Shown: positions 1 through 6,795 of the stretch, in pieces
Position numbering within the stretch: position 1 is the stretch's first letter
How the letters are laid out: each line of letters begins with the position of its first letter
Source of the DNA: an archaeon
Lineage (GTDB): Archaea > Asgardarchaeota > Hermodarchaeia > Hermodarchaeales > Hermodarchaeaceae
Assembly (NCBI GenBank): GCA_016550405.1
Contig: JABXGX010000240.1
Span: 1-12,160 of the forward strand
Length of the DNA: 12,160 bases
Reading direction: 5' to 3'
Position numbers and translations under genes: made by a program
The notes under the pieces: model-generated
Told to the model about the DNA's origin: nothing
Database searches by the model: none
Seen by the model: only the letters and a program-made list of their open reading frames with translations

Positions 1-1031
1 ATAGGCATGTTACCCATTGTGTCTTTGGGGTCACAGGCTTTTTCAGCAGCAGTACCAAGATCTTCCGGGTTGATATCACCAAGTTGTACGAGGGTTATGG
101 GGAGACCAACCTGATGTTCCCATGCCATTATCCGCTCAATTTCTATTGGCTCACGGTTTTCAAGCATCATTTGCACTAAGACACAAAATGCAACGACTTC
201 GCCATGATTTGCATTTACCCCAGAGATGAATGTGAGACCGTTGTGAATAGCATGTGCGGCTGCTAAGCCAGTACTTTCAGCACATAGACTACTGAGAAGC
301 TTGATGGATTCAAAAATTCGTTCAACAAAGGGAGTCACAAGTTTCTGTTCGAGGTCCTTTGCAGCTCGATAACCATAGGTTAACAGGTTGTGTTCGCACA
401 ACTCTCCAATCCAAGGTGATACAGTGGTTGGACGCCCAAATAAAAGGCTGGACGCTTTCGGTTGGGCAACACACGCCTTTGCTTCGATGTTAGCGCCCAA
501 TGCGTCGCCCATTCCCCATACTGTGAACTTCGCAGGAGCCGTTACAAGAATCTCAGGGTCCACTAACACCAAATCGGGATTCTTTGGATAGAAGAGGTAT
601 TCAAGCCATTCATGCTTTTCATTATAAATGACTGATAGCGCGCTTGCATCTGCGTTAGTAGCACATTGGGTTGGTACACAAGCGACAGGTAAATGTAGCT
701 TATATGCAACCGCTTTTGCCGTATCAACTGCAACTCCGCCGCCTACACCTATGATGATGTCAGCCTTCTCTTTCTCCCCAATTTTGCGGAGACGATCGAT
801 TGTTGGATAAGTTGACATCTTAACCGTGTTGTCTAATGCCACAATATTGACAATTGATTCATTAAGACTCGTTTCGATTCGTTTTTTTGTTATCCTTAAT
901 GCTGTTTTTCCACCTAAAATAAGCGCATGCTTGCCAATTTTAGTGATGTGCATCCCCACTTCATCAAGCGCTCCACGTCCTTGCACAAATCGGCTTGCAG
1001 ACCCAAAGATTTTCATTTTACTTGGTTCCAA
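1..1031 (-). CDS. gldA: Glycerol dehydrogenase (GldA family), C-terminus cut by window edge
   Basis: Probably oxidises glycerol to dihydroxyacetone with NAD+ (or the reverse) in the cytoplasm, using one bound metal ion. Counting from the ATG at 1016, about 338 residues are visible and the C-terminal end is lost at position 1. Seen in the sequence: start MKIFGSASRFVQG; nucleotide-binding loop GVGGGVAVDTAK (about 90-101); the block PTQCATNADASALSVIYNE (about 115-133); and the three expected metal ligands, Asp171 in GMGDALG, His255 in AHAIHNG and His271 in NHGEVV. Their spacing fits GldA rather than glycerol-1-phosphate dehydrogenase. An in-frame TAG at 1043-1041 limits the start to GTG 1040, TTG 1031 or ATG 1016. 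AGGTGA at 1042-1037 sits 5 nt before the TTG, so 1031 is chosen; ATG 1016 agrees better with the usual family N-terminus. The gene is divergent from the phospholipase B-like gene. Family call is firm; the exact polyol substrate is inferred. Confidence 0.9.
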   Translation of the reverse strand, partial: MEPSKMKIFGSASRFVQGRGALDEVGMHITKIGKHALILGGKTALRITKKRIETSLNESIVNIVALDNTVKMSTYPTIDRLRKIGEKEKADIIIGVGGGVAVDTAKAVAYKLHLPVACVPTQCATNADASALSVIYNEKHEWLEYLFYPKNPDLVLVDPEILVTAPAKFTVWGMGDALGANIEAKACVAQPKASSLLFGRPTTVSPWIGELCEHNLLTYGYRAAKDLEQKLVTPFVERIFESIKLLSSLCAESTGLAAAHAIHNGLTFISGVNANHGEVVAFCVLVQMMLENREPIEIERIMAWEHQVGLPITLVQLGDINPEDLGTAAEKACDPKDTMGNMP

Positions 1032-1077
1032 TTTTTTCACCTAAGATGAGGATTTGGCGAAGAGCTTTTGGAAGTAA

Positions 1078-1096
1078 CTCCTATAAATTTTCGACG
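1078..1096. promoter_or_regulatory. TATA-like element shared by two divergent genes
   Basis: The 120-129 nt gap between gldA and the phospholipase B-like gene holds one clear TATA-like box. On the minus strand it reads CGAAAATTTATAGG (1094-1081), a purine/A-rich BRE-like stretch followed by a TATA box about 50 nt before the gldA start, giving a leader of roughly 30 nt. On the plus strand the same bases read CTATAAATTTT about 75 nt before the other gene's ATG. The minus-strand reading is the better promoter; two-way use is inferred. Confidence 0.45.
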
Positions 1097-1160
1097 CAAT
1101 CTTTGGTCCTGTTCCAATTCAATCCAAAACCCTTTAGATAATAAGTAAATAGGTAAGCTC

Positions 1161-2537
1161 ATGACCTCTATTTGGCTTCCAAGCAAAAAGGAGATTCCAA
1201 AGCTGCTAAGGGGTTCCTATCGTACGGATGTGAATGGTTGGATTCGTCTGCACTTGTCAGGCGATTACCAGCAGATGGGATTTCAACATGGATATTGGCT
1301 TGCCCAAGAAATTCAAGCTAATGTGAAACAGACGGGGGTGTTTCTTGACAAAGCTGAAAAGTATCCGTGGAAAAAATTCCGTGCAGATTCAGAAAAAATC
1401 TGCTGGCACATGACGCCTAAAAAACTTCAAGATGAAATTCAAGCCGTTGAAGCCGGAATGCGACTCCGCGGCATAAAAGGTATCAGCTGGAAGGATATTC
1501 TCGCAATAAACGCCTATGGGGATACCCTTTCTCGTCATTATGCTAAAGAGCATGAAAGAAATCGAGACACTCGGAGAAAAAGTGGTCATTGTAGTGCTTT
1601 CATTGCCACGGGGAATGCGACAGAAGATCGACGGATTGTGCTCTGCCACAACACTTGGTTTTCCTATATCATCGGAACAACCTATAATATCATGATGAGT
1701 TTAGCCCCCACCGAGGGGCATAGAATGTTTATTCATACCTGGCCTGGAGCTGTTGGTGGATCAACCATAGATTGGGACATGAATGACTCGGGAATCATGT
1801 GTGCTGAGACAACTATCACCGGAGCAAGTAAATTCAAAGAAGAGGAAATTCCGTATTTTGTCCGGGGTCGACTTGCTATTCAATTTGCGGATTCAATTGA
1901 TAAATGGATGAAAACAATGATTGAGGGGAATAATGGCGGGTGGGCTAATGCTTATCTTGTAGGAGACACCAAGACCAACGAGATTGGTTGGTTAGAACTT
2001 GGGATTTTTGAACATGCAGCACGTCGAACGAAAAGTGGTTATTTTGTAGGTTCGAATTGGGCATTAGATGAGAATGTAAGAAAGGAGTGTAAAGGAATTT
2101 CCTTTAACGAGAAAGCAACTCATTCTTGCGCCTCAAGAACCCAACGCCTTCTTCAACTTATGGAGCAGCATAATGGCCAAATAAATGTTGAAATTGCTCA
2201 ACAAATCATAAGTGACCATTTTGATGTGTCTTTAGGAAAAGAACAACCCTCTGCAAATACGATTTGTGGTCATACGGAATATGATAAACGGGGATTAAAA
2301 GAATGGAAATGCGGTCCATTTGAAGCGTTTGGTGCAACAGATGCAAAAGTAGTAACAAGTGCATTAAGTGAAGCAGGATCTTGGTGGGCACATTGGGGAC
2401 CTGCCTGTAATTTGCAGTTCAATTCGAAGAAATTCTTCTCAGCTCATCCCGAGTATGCGTGGCAGGCACCCTATACCCATGATATAATTCCCCATCCTTG
2501 GACACTATTCAAAGCTGATAGCGAATGGGGAAAATAG
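1161..2537 (+). CDS. Phospholipase B-like / C45-type Ntn-hydrolase
   Basis: Predicted N-terminal-nucleophile hydrolase of 458 aa that would self-cleave before a catalytic Cys and then hydrolyse an amide or ester bond; substrate unknown. Seen: QQMGFQHGYWLAQEI (37-51), the Q-x-G-x-x-HG motif of C45/phospholipase B-like proteins; SWKDILAINAYGD (109-121); nucleophile motif GHCSAF with Cys144; HNTWFSY (163-169); WPGAVGGSTIDWDMNDSG (194-211); ETTITG (216-221); and a C-terminal FEAFGATDAKVVTSAL block (387-402). From memory, this order with the late G-x-x-D-x-K-V motif fits the phospholipase B-like family (lysosomal PLBD1/PLBD2) better than penicillin acyltransferases. There is no N-terminal hydrophobic segment, so it is probably cytoplasmic, unlike the eukaryotic proteins. 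AGGT at 1151-1154 lies 6 nt before the ATG and an in-frame TAA at 1146 rules out a longer start. It converges on the metallophosphoesterase 41 nt downstream. The Ntn fold is well supported; PLB-like versus C45 label is less certain. Confidence 0.82.
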   Translation: MTSIWLPSKKEIPKLLRGSYRTDVNGWIRLHLSGDYQQMGFQHGYWLAQEIQANVKQTGVFLDKAEKYPWKKFRADSEKICWHMTPKKLQDEIQAVEAGMRLRGIKGISWKDILAINAYGDTLSRHYAKEHERNRDTRRKSGHCSAFIATGNATEDRRIVLCHNTWFSYIIGTTYNIMMSLAPTEGHRMFIHTWPGAVGGSTIDWDMNDSGIMCAETTITGASKFKEEEIPYFVRGRLAIQFADSIDKWMKTMIEGNNGGWANAYLVGDTKTNEIGWLELGIFEHAARRTKSGYFVGSNWALDENVRKECKGISFNEKATHSCASRTQRLLQLMEQHNGQINVEIAQQIISDHFDVSLGKEQPSANTICGHTEYDKRGLKEWKCGPFEAFGATDAKVVTSALSEAGSWWAHWGPACNLQFNSKKFFSAHPEYAWQAPYTHDIIPHPWTLFKADSEWGK

Positions 2538-2578
2538 GGGCAAAGATCTTTTGATAAATGGGCACTGAAATAGCCAAT

Positions 2579-3538
2579 TCAACCTTGAGTAAGCATGAAG
2601 TGCTTGACTTTGCTGCCTTCAATATCAATAAGGGCACCGCGGAGAACGCCTTCAAGGTATTCACTGCCGGGGTTCAACGTGAGTGTTTTCCCGATTTTGT
2701 GGAACCCCCGTGATTCATGAATGTGGCCATGCAACCCTAGAAGAGGTTGATATTTTTCAATGGCAGCACGTACAGCCTTACTTCCTACAGGTTGATCCTC
2801 AATTCGTCCTCCCTTGGTCTTAATTTTCAGCTCACCACCATCCACTTCAGCTAAGACAGGACACAAGTCAAGAGTTGAATCATAGGGCGGAACGTGCATA
2901 TTGAAAATCGATTTCGAAGGGTCCTGTAATTTTGCTGCCATCGCTTCAATTCGTTCTTCTAATTGATCCTCTGGGAGATCTCGTGGACATTCCCAAGGTG
3001 TAATGTTGCCATGTCCGAGGGAAATCATTTCGTGCTCATCGTCAACCATTACGACCTTTTCATCGGGATTGATAACATAATCTGAAATAGCCAAAGCAGA
3101 ATCAATTGCGAAACGATCATCATTACCCGGACAAACAAACATTTTGATTTCAGAGTCACCTAGCCGTTCTTCAGCTAACCGAATCCAGCGCTCAAGCTCA
3201 TCATGCATCACTTTGTTGAAGAGCGTATCAATTTCCTTTTTACTCTCACTAATTTTGTGAATTTCATCAGCGGACCCAATATATGGATAGTAGCCACTAT
3301 TTCGAATGACTTTAAGAATTTGATCGAGATCTTCTTGGGAATCAATCTCATAGGCTTTATTCATAAAAGTTGTCGAATAGTGGTCCCCATCCTGTTTAAT
3401 CGGAATAATTGCTTTGCCAGTTATATCCCCTCCCATTATGACAACATTTGCTTCGTAGAATGGTCCAGCATTTACGAATTTTCGCCAACATCGTTCAGAG
3501 CCATGTATATCAGTTGTGAAGAAAATGCGAGTTTTCAT
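2579..3538 (-). CDS. Calcineurin-like metallophosphoesterase
   Basis: Predicted two-metal phosphatase or phosphodiesterase, 319 aa, cytoplasmic. The core motifs appear in order: TTDIHGS (8-14, Asp10 and His12), MGGDITG (35-41, Asp38), CPGNDDRF (136-143), NMHVPPYD (213-220, His215) and LHGHIHES (269-276, His272 and His274). These are the five metal-binding blocks of the family. The usual GNH[DE] motif is GNDD here, so the canonical active-site His is missing; other archaeal members also vary at this place and remain phosphodiesterases, so it is not necessarily inactive. An insert of about 90 residues between blocks 2 and 3 (about 45-133) is charged and may form a cap. AGGT lies 7 nt before the ATG. 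The gene follows egsA on the same strand after a 137-nt gap that contains a palindrome, so it probably has its own promoter. Substrate cannot be told from the sequence. Confidence 0.88.
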   Translation of the reverse strand: MKTRIFFTTDIHGSERCWRKFVNAGPFYEANVVIMGGDITGKAIIPIKQDGDHYSTTFMNKAYEIDSQEDLDQILKVIRNSGYYPYIGSADEIHKISESKKEIDTLFNKVMHDELERWIRLAEERLGDSEIKMFVCPGNDDRFAIDSALAISDYVINPDEKVVMVDDEHEMISLGHGNITPWECPRDLPEDQLEERIEAMAAKLQDPSKSIFNMHVPPYDSTLDLCPVLAEVDGGELKIKTKGGRIEDQPVGSKAVRAAIEKYQPLLGLHGHIHESRGFHKIGKTLTLNPGSEYLEGVLRGALIDIEGSKVKHFMLTQG

Positions 3539-3558
3539 CTTCTATACCTAACCATTAG

Positions 3559-3573
3559 TTTGCTTTAAGCAAA
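3559..3573. promoter_or_regulatory. Perfect 7-bp palindrome before the metallophosphoesterase gene
   Basis: TTTGCTT-T-AAGCAAA reads the same on both strands apart from its central base and lies 21 nt upstream of the metallophosphoesterase ATG. A second, smaller inverted repeat, TCTCA-GA-TGAGA, follows at 3578-3589. Placement between gene start and likely promoter suits a repressor operator. No regulator gene is nearby to support this, and the function is inferred. Confidence 0.4.
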
Positions 3574-3610
3574 GAATTCTCAGATGAGAGAACTGTAATA
3601 GTAGTTCATC

Positions 3611-3668
3611 GAAAAAGGAGGTCTGGAAATTAAAGACTTTCGAATCGATAAAGGTTTATTGATTTCCA
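3611..3668 (-). terminator. Possible terminator after egsA
   Basis: Downstream of the egsA stop, on the minus strand, TGGAAAT (3668-3662) can pair with ATTTCCA (3630-3624) around a 31-nt loop, followed by CTCCTTTTTC (3620-3611). The stem is short and the T run has only five residues, so this is a weak call. Archaeal termination needs mainly the T-rich part. Confidence 0.28.
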
Positions 3669-3675
3669 AATTCGA

Positions 3676-4737
3676 CTAGATTATACCTGTATTCCGTGCG
3701 ATTCGTCTAGCTGCTTCTTTCGTTAACCCACGTTCTCCAAGAATTGTGTATCGTTGGGGATTTATTGTATGTGCCGTCATTAGTGCTTCGACTATGTCGT
3801 TAGGATTAATGTTAAGTTGTTTAGCAGTTGTTGGAGCACCGATTACTGCTAAAGCGTTACGTATTTTCAGCCAATCAATGCCGTGAAGGTATGCCATCAT
3901 AATTGTGCCTAAAGCAGCTTGTTCCCCATGAAGTGCAGGTTTCGGTGTAATTCGATCAAGGGCATGACTGAATTTATGTTCAGCACCACTTGAAGGTCTA
4001 CTCGACCCTGCTATTCCCATAGCTATTCCGCTTGCAATCAATGCTTCTAAAACAAGACGGGCACTTTGAAGATCATAAGGCTTAATCAGGTTAGCATTTT
4101 GCATTATTACTTCTGCTGACATTAAGGAAAGAGAGGCGGCATAGTCACCAAAATAGTCATAACCAAGATTCTTAGCGAGCTTCCAATCGCGGATAGCGGT
4201 AATATTTGCGATTAGATCACCACAGCCTGCAGCAGTAAATCGAAAAGGCGCTTGAGCCACAACTTGTGTGTCAGCAATGATAGCAATTGGTGAATGTCCC
4301 TGTATCGACACTGAGGTACCAGCTTGTTTAATTGATGCGCGAGGACTAGAAAGACCATCATGAGAGGCAATCGTTGGCACACTAATGAAAGGACGATTTT
4401 CACGAGCAGAACTTAGTTTTGCTGTATCTATAACTGATCCGCCACCATACCCAATAACAAGATCAGCGTTATGTTGTTTGATAAGATCTTGTGATTCCGC
4501 AACGGCTTCAGTAGTTGCCCCACGTATTGTAAGGAGTTCTACACGGAAGTCAGCTTCGATTAAAGAATTCACTGCATGTTTTCCAACGAGTTTCAAGACA
4601 CCTTTGTCAGTGATTAAAAGTACTTTTCGTAATTTGGTGATGTTTTTACTCACTTCACCCAATCGTTCAATGGCCTTGGGACCAATTAGAACTTGTTTGG
4701 GTAATTGTATGTGATGTGGTGTTCCATCAGATGACAT
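3676..4737 (-). CDS. egsA: sn-Glycerol-1-phosphate dehydrogenase
   Basis: Reduces dihydroxyacetone phosphate to sn-glycerol 1-phosphate with NAD(P)H, the first committed step of archaeal ether-lipid synthesis; cytoplasmic and metal-dependent. The 353-aa length is normal. Seen: start HIQLPKQVLIGPKAIERLGE, typical of the family; GYGGGSVIDTAK (96-107) for the dinucleotide; SVPTIASHDGLSSPRASIK (119-137), the signature that separates this enzyme from glycerol dehydrogenases; and metal ligands Asp174 (GCGDLIAN), His254 or His258 in GAEHKFSHALD, and His270 (LHGEQAA). The ATG at 4737 is the first residue of the conserved N-terminus; only a weak GGAAAG lies upstream. It is divergent from the amino acid permease across about 290 nt. 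Its neighbour 2.6 kb away is a superfamily paralogue, glycerol dehydrogenase. Bacterial AraM is related, but the archaeal-style promoters around it argue for an archaeon. Confidence 0.95.
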   Translation of the reverse strand: MSSDGTPHHIQLPKQVLIGPKAIERLGEVSKNITKLRKVLLITDKGVLKLVGKHAVNSLIEADFRVELLTIRGATTEAVAESQDLIKQHNADLVIGYGGGSVIDTAKLSSARENRPFISVPTIASHDGLSSPRASIKQAGTSVSIQGHSPIAIIADTQVVAQAPFRFTAAGCGDLIANITAIRDWKLAKNLGYDYFGDYAASLSLMSAEVIMQNANLIKPYDLQSARLVLEALIASGIAMGIAGSSRPSSGAEHKFSHALDRITPKPALHGEQAALGTIMMAYLHGIDWLKIRNALAVIGAPTTAKQLNINPNDIVEALMTAHTINPQRYTILGERGLTKEAARRIARNTGII

Positions 4738-4772
4738 GTTGAGTAACTTTCCTGCTGTTTGCTATCAAAAAT

Positions 4773-4783
4773 ATTTCCAGACC
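4773..4783. repeat. 11-bp sequence inverted on the other side of egsA
   Basis: ATTTCCAGACC, 36 nt upstream of the egsA start, occurs as its exact reverse complement GGTCTGGAAAT at 3620-3630, just after the egsA stop. On the gene's own strand the upstream copy reads GGTCTGGAAATATTTTTG, which overlaps a possible AT-rich promoter box. Matching elements at both ends of one gene may be chance or a pair of protein-binding sites. Confidence 0.3.
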
Positions 4784-4946
4784 CTGATTGATGGACTAAA
4801 TAGGGGAATCACTAAAAATGATTTCGCAGTTCAATTTCTTGTAAAAGTGAATAGTCAACTTATACACCGCTTATATTGAATATGCATAATGTTAGCGATT
4901 AGTGCTTTTTGCAGATTCCTCAAAAAGAGCATTAGAGAAGTAACGG

Positions 4947-4954
4947 TTTTATAC
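4947..4954 (+). promoter_or_regulatory. TATA-like box of the permease gene
   Basis: TTTTATAC lies about 75-85 nt before the permease start, with TAACGG directly upstream as a poor BRE candidate. Archaeal transcription usually starts about 25 nt after the box, which would place the RNA 5' end near 4975, at the base of the hairpin that follows. Prediction from position and composition only. Confidence 0.42.
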
Positions 4955-4973
4955 AATATCCACGCGAGAGGGG

Positions 4974-5003
4974 GGCGTTTGGTTATTTCGAACCGAACAC
5001 GCC
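4974..5003 (+). promoter_or_regulatory. Hairpin in the permease leader
   Basis: GGCGT-TTGGTT (4974-4984) pairs with AACCGA (4991-4996) and ACGCC (4999-5003), leaving a 6-nt loop ATTTCG and a 2-nt bulge; 11 pairs in all, one of them T-G. It is preceded by the run GAGAGGGGGGCG, unusually G-rich for this region. It sits about 20-30 nt before the permease start and close to the predicted RNA 5' end. It could be an RNA structure that stabilises or controls the message, or a DNA operator. It is not a known riboswitch class that I recognise. Confidence 0.42.
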
Positions 5004-5031
5004 ATAAAAACTCATTCTTGAGTTGAAAAAA

Positions 5032-6636
5032 ATGGGCGAAGAAATATTTGTACGAAAAGCTTCTGGTCTTGTTCGCAATGTCAGTGCATGGGACGCTCTA
5101 GTTATGTGCATTCTGATTCCAGGGATCTTTTGGCCTTGGGTTTATCAGATGTGGGCAGTCGGTCTTCACGGTCCCGGTGTATGGATGCCCCTATCAGCAC
5201 TCATCGCCATCGCCTTCATGATTCCGAACGCCATCATGTACGTTATGTTTAGCGTAGCGATGCCCCGTTCGGGCGGCGATTATGTATGGGTAAGCCGAAT
5301 CATCCATCCTGCTGTTGGATTCGCAGTAAACTGGTATATCACTTTGATCCTCCTCTCATGGGCAGGACCCTTTGCTTCATGGATTGTCGAATGGGGTTTA
5401 GCGCCAATTTGGCTAACTTGGGGAACCATGACAGGTGACCCAGTGGGATTAGCCATCTTTGCTTTGCTAAACATCAATGAGGTAAAACTTGCGATAGGTA
5501 CAGTGATAATCGTACTAATGGCACTCCTTTCGTTCCTTGGATCCAAATGGGAATTCCGAGCCGAATGGCTGGCCATTATTATGGGCTACATTGGGTTAGT
5601 GGTGTGGGCCGGTGTAATGATTGCTGGTGCCCCTCTCATTGATGCACGAATGCAACTCCTTTCAGGAGGAGTGCTTTCCTTTGCGTCAATAGAAGCCGCA
5701 GCAGTGGCAGGAGGCTGGGTCGTCGCGGCAGCGCTTCCGATTGGACTTGGAGTGACGTTCTTTGCGACAACATATACGACGTTAAACTTCCTTGGATATA
5801 CAAACTCCGCATATATTGCAGGAGAAATCAAAGGAGTAACGCGGTCGCATATTATCGCCATTATTGGTGCACTCTTCATCTTCGGATTCACTGCCTTTGG
5901 TCTTTATGCTGTCTACAACTATGCCCTGGGACCAGTAATTGTCAATAGTCTAGCGTATCTTGATGTGGCGGGAGATCCACTCTGGTGGAACTTATACCCA
6001 ATTGAACCGTTAGGTAACATTCTGGCAATGTTTGCCACAGATATCCCCTATATTCCACCATTTTTGACTGTCTGTTTCGCTTTTGGTTGCTTTGGTGCTG
6101 CACTGGGTCTGTTCATCTCCAGTGTCCGCAACATCTTTGCTTGGTCTTTTGACCGAGTCCTTCCCAGCTCTCTCTCAAAGGTTGATAGTCGATTTAGAGC
6201 CCCCTGGGTCGCCATCGTAGTTACCTTCATTATCTGTATGATAATGAATATTCTCTACATCTATACTACAGCCCTCGACTACTTTACATACAGTATACTC
6301 GCTTGGTGGATTGCGATGGTCATTGTGGGCATCGCAGGTGTAATCTTCCCATGGCGAAGAAAGGACATCTTTGAACTTGCACCAGACTTCGCTAAGAAAA
6401 CGATTGCAGGCATACCATGGATTTCCATATTCTCACTAATTTCCATCCCAATCTCAATCTTCATTGGATATGCATCAGTGTCTCCAGCAGTAGCAGGCAC
6501 AATCGACTGGTCGTTTATGCTTGCTGTAATCGTGACTTTCATTATCGCACCAATCATCTACTACATCAGTTACTTCTACCACAAAGCCAAGGGTATCTCT
6601 ATCAGCAAAGCTCAAGCGGAGATTCCACCTGAATAG
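5032..6636 (+). CDS. APC-superfamily amino acid permease
   Basis: Membrane transporter of 534 aa, likely carrying amino acids or amines by cation symport or exchange. Seen: N-terminal FVRKASGLVRNVSAWDAL, the loop just before helix 1 in many archaeal APC proteins; a helix 1 break at ILIPGIF; PRSGGDYVWVSR after helix 2 (about 78-88), the P-R-[SA]-G-G-[DE]-Y family motif; YIAGEIKGVTRS (about 261-272), the cytoplasmic A-G-E-x-K motif; and FAWSFDRVLP (about 369-378). About 12 hydrophobic segments are visible and the last ~20 residues are polar. TTG at 5023, in frame, would add three residues; ATG 5032 is preferred because no ribosome-binding site supports either. A T-tract terminator follows, so it appears to be its own transcription unit. 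Substrate is not readable; the aminotransferase next to it hints at an amino acid. Confidence 0.9.
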   Translation: MGEEIFVRKASGLVRNVSAWDALVMCILIPGIFWPWVYQMWAVGLHGPGVWMPLSALIAIAFMIPNAIMYVMFSVAMPRSGGDYVWVSRIIHPAVGFAVNWYITLILLSWAGPFASWIVEWGLAPIWLTWGTMTGDPVGLAIFALLNINEVKLAIGTVIIVLMALLSFLGSKWEFRAEWLAIIMGYIGLVVWAGVMIAGAPLIDARMQLLSGGVLSFASIEAAAVAGGWVVAAALPIGLGVTFFATTYTTLNFLGYTNSAYIAGEIKGVTRSHIIAIIGALFIFGFTAFGLYAVYNYALGPVIVNSLAYLDVAGDPLWWNLYPIEPLGNILAMFATDIPYIPPFLTVCFAFGCFGAALGLFISSVRNIFAWSFDRVLPSSLSKVDSRFRAPWVAIVVTFIICMIMNILYIYTTALDYFTYSILAWWIAMVIVGIAGVIFPWRRKDIFELAPDFAKKTIAGIPWISIFSLISIPISIFIGYASVSPAVAGTIDWSFMLAVIVTFIIAPIIYYISYFYHKAKGISISKAQAEIPPE

Positions 6637-6638
6637 TC

Positions 6639-6666
6639 AGGGGAATCCCCTTCCCTTCTTTTTTTT
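6639..6666 (+). terminator. T-tract terminator after the permease gene
   Basis: Three bases after the stop come GGGGA-A-TCCCC (6640-6650), a small perfect inverted repeat too tight to fold fully, then TTCCCTTC and a run of eight T (6659-6666). A T-rich tract like this is enough for archaeal RNA polymerase to stop. Confidence 0.65.
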
Positions 6667-6690
6667 CTAGGACAATAGTATCTAGCTAGT

Positions 6691-6706
6691 TTTTTGATAT
6701 ACTAGT
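6691..6706 (+). promoter_or_regulatory. Weak AT-rich promoter candidate for the aminotransferase operon
   Basis: After the permease terminator the 129-nt gap holds TTTTTGATATACTAG, the most TATA-like stretch before the aminotransferase gene, 90-105 nt from its start. The match to an archaeal TATA box is imperfect and there is no clear BRE. A separate promoter is expected because a terminator precedes it. Confidence 0.22.
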
Positions 6707-6795
6707 CAAATTGTGACAACTACCATTTTCAGAAAATCGACCAATCACAAATTCCAAAAAGAGAATAGACTCTTATGCAGAAGTAGGTGCCAAAT

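Noticed and set aside
388..1044. Three plus-strand open frames of 60-72 codons
   Set aside because: They lie opposite the minus-strand glycerol dehydrogenase, whose motifs and metal ligands are complete; they have no ribosome-binding sites or recognisable domains.
3203..3568. Plus-strand open frame of 121 codons
   Set aside because: It overlaps the metallophosphoesterase gene, which has all five family motifs in the other direction.
4740..5020. Small protein gene or RNA gene in the largest gap
   Set aside because: No open frame with a start site and no tRNA-like or other known RNA fold was seen; only a TATA-like box, a leader hairpin and short repeats.
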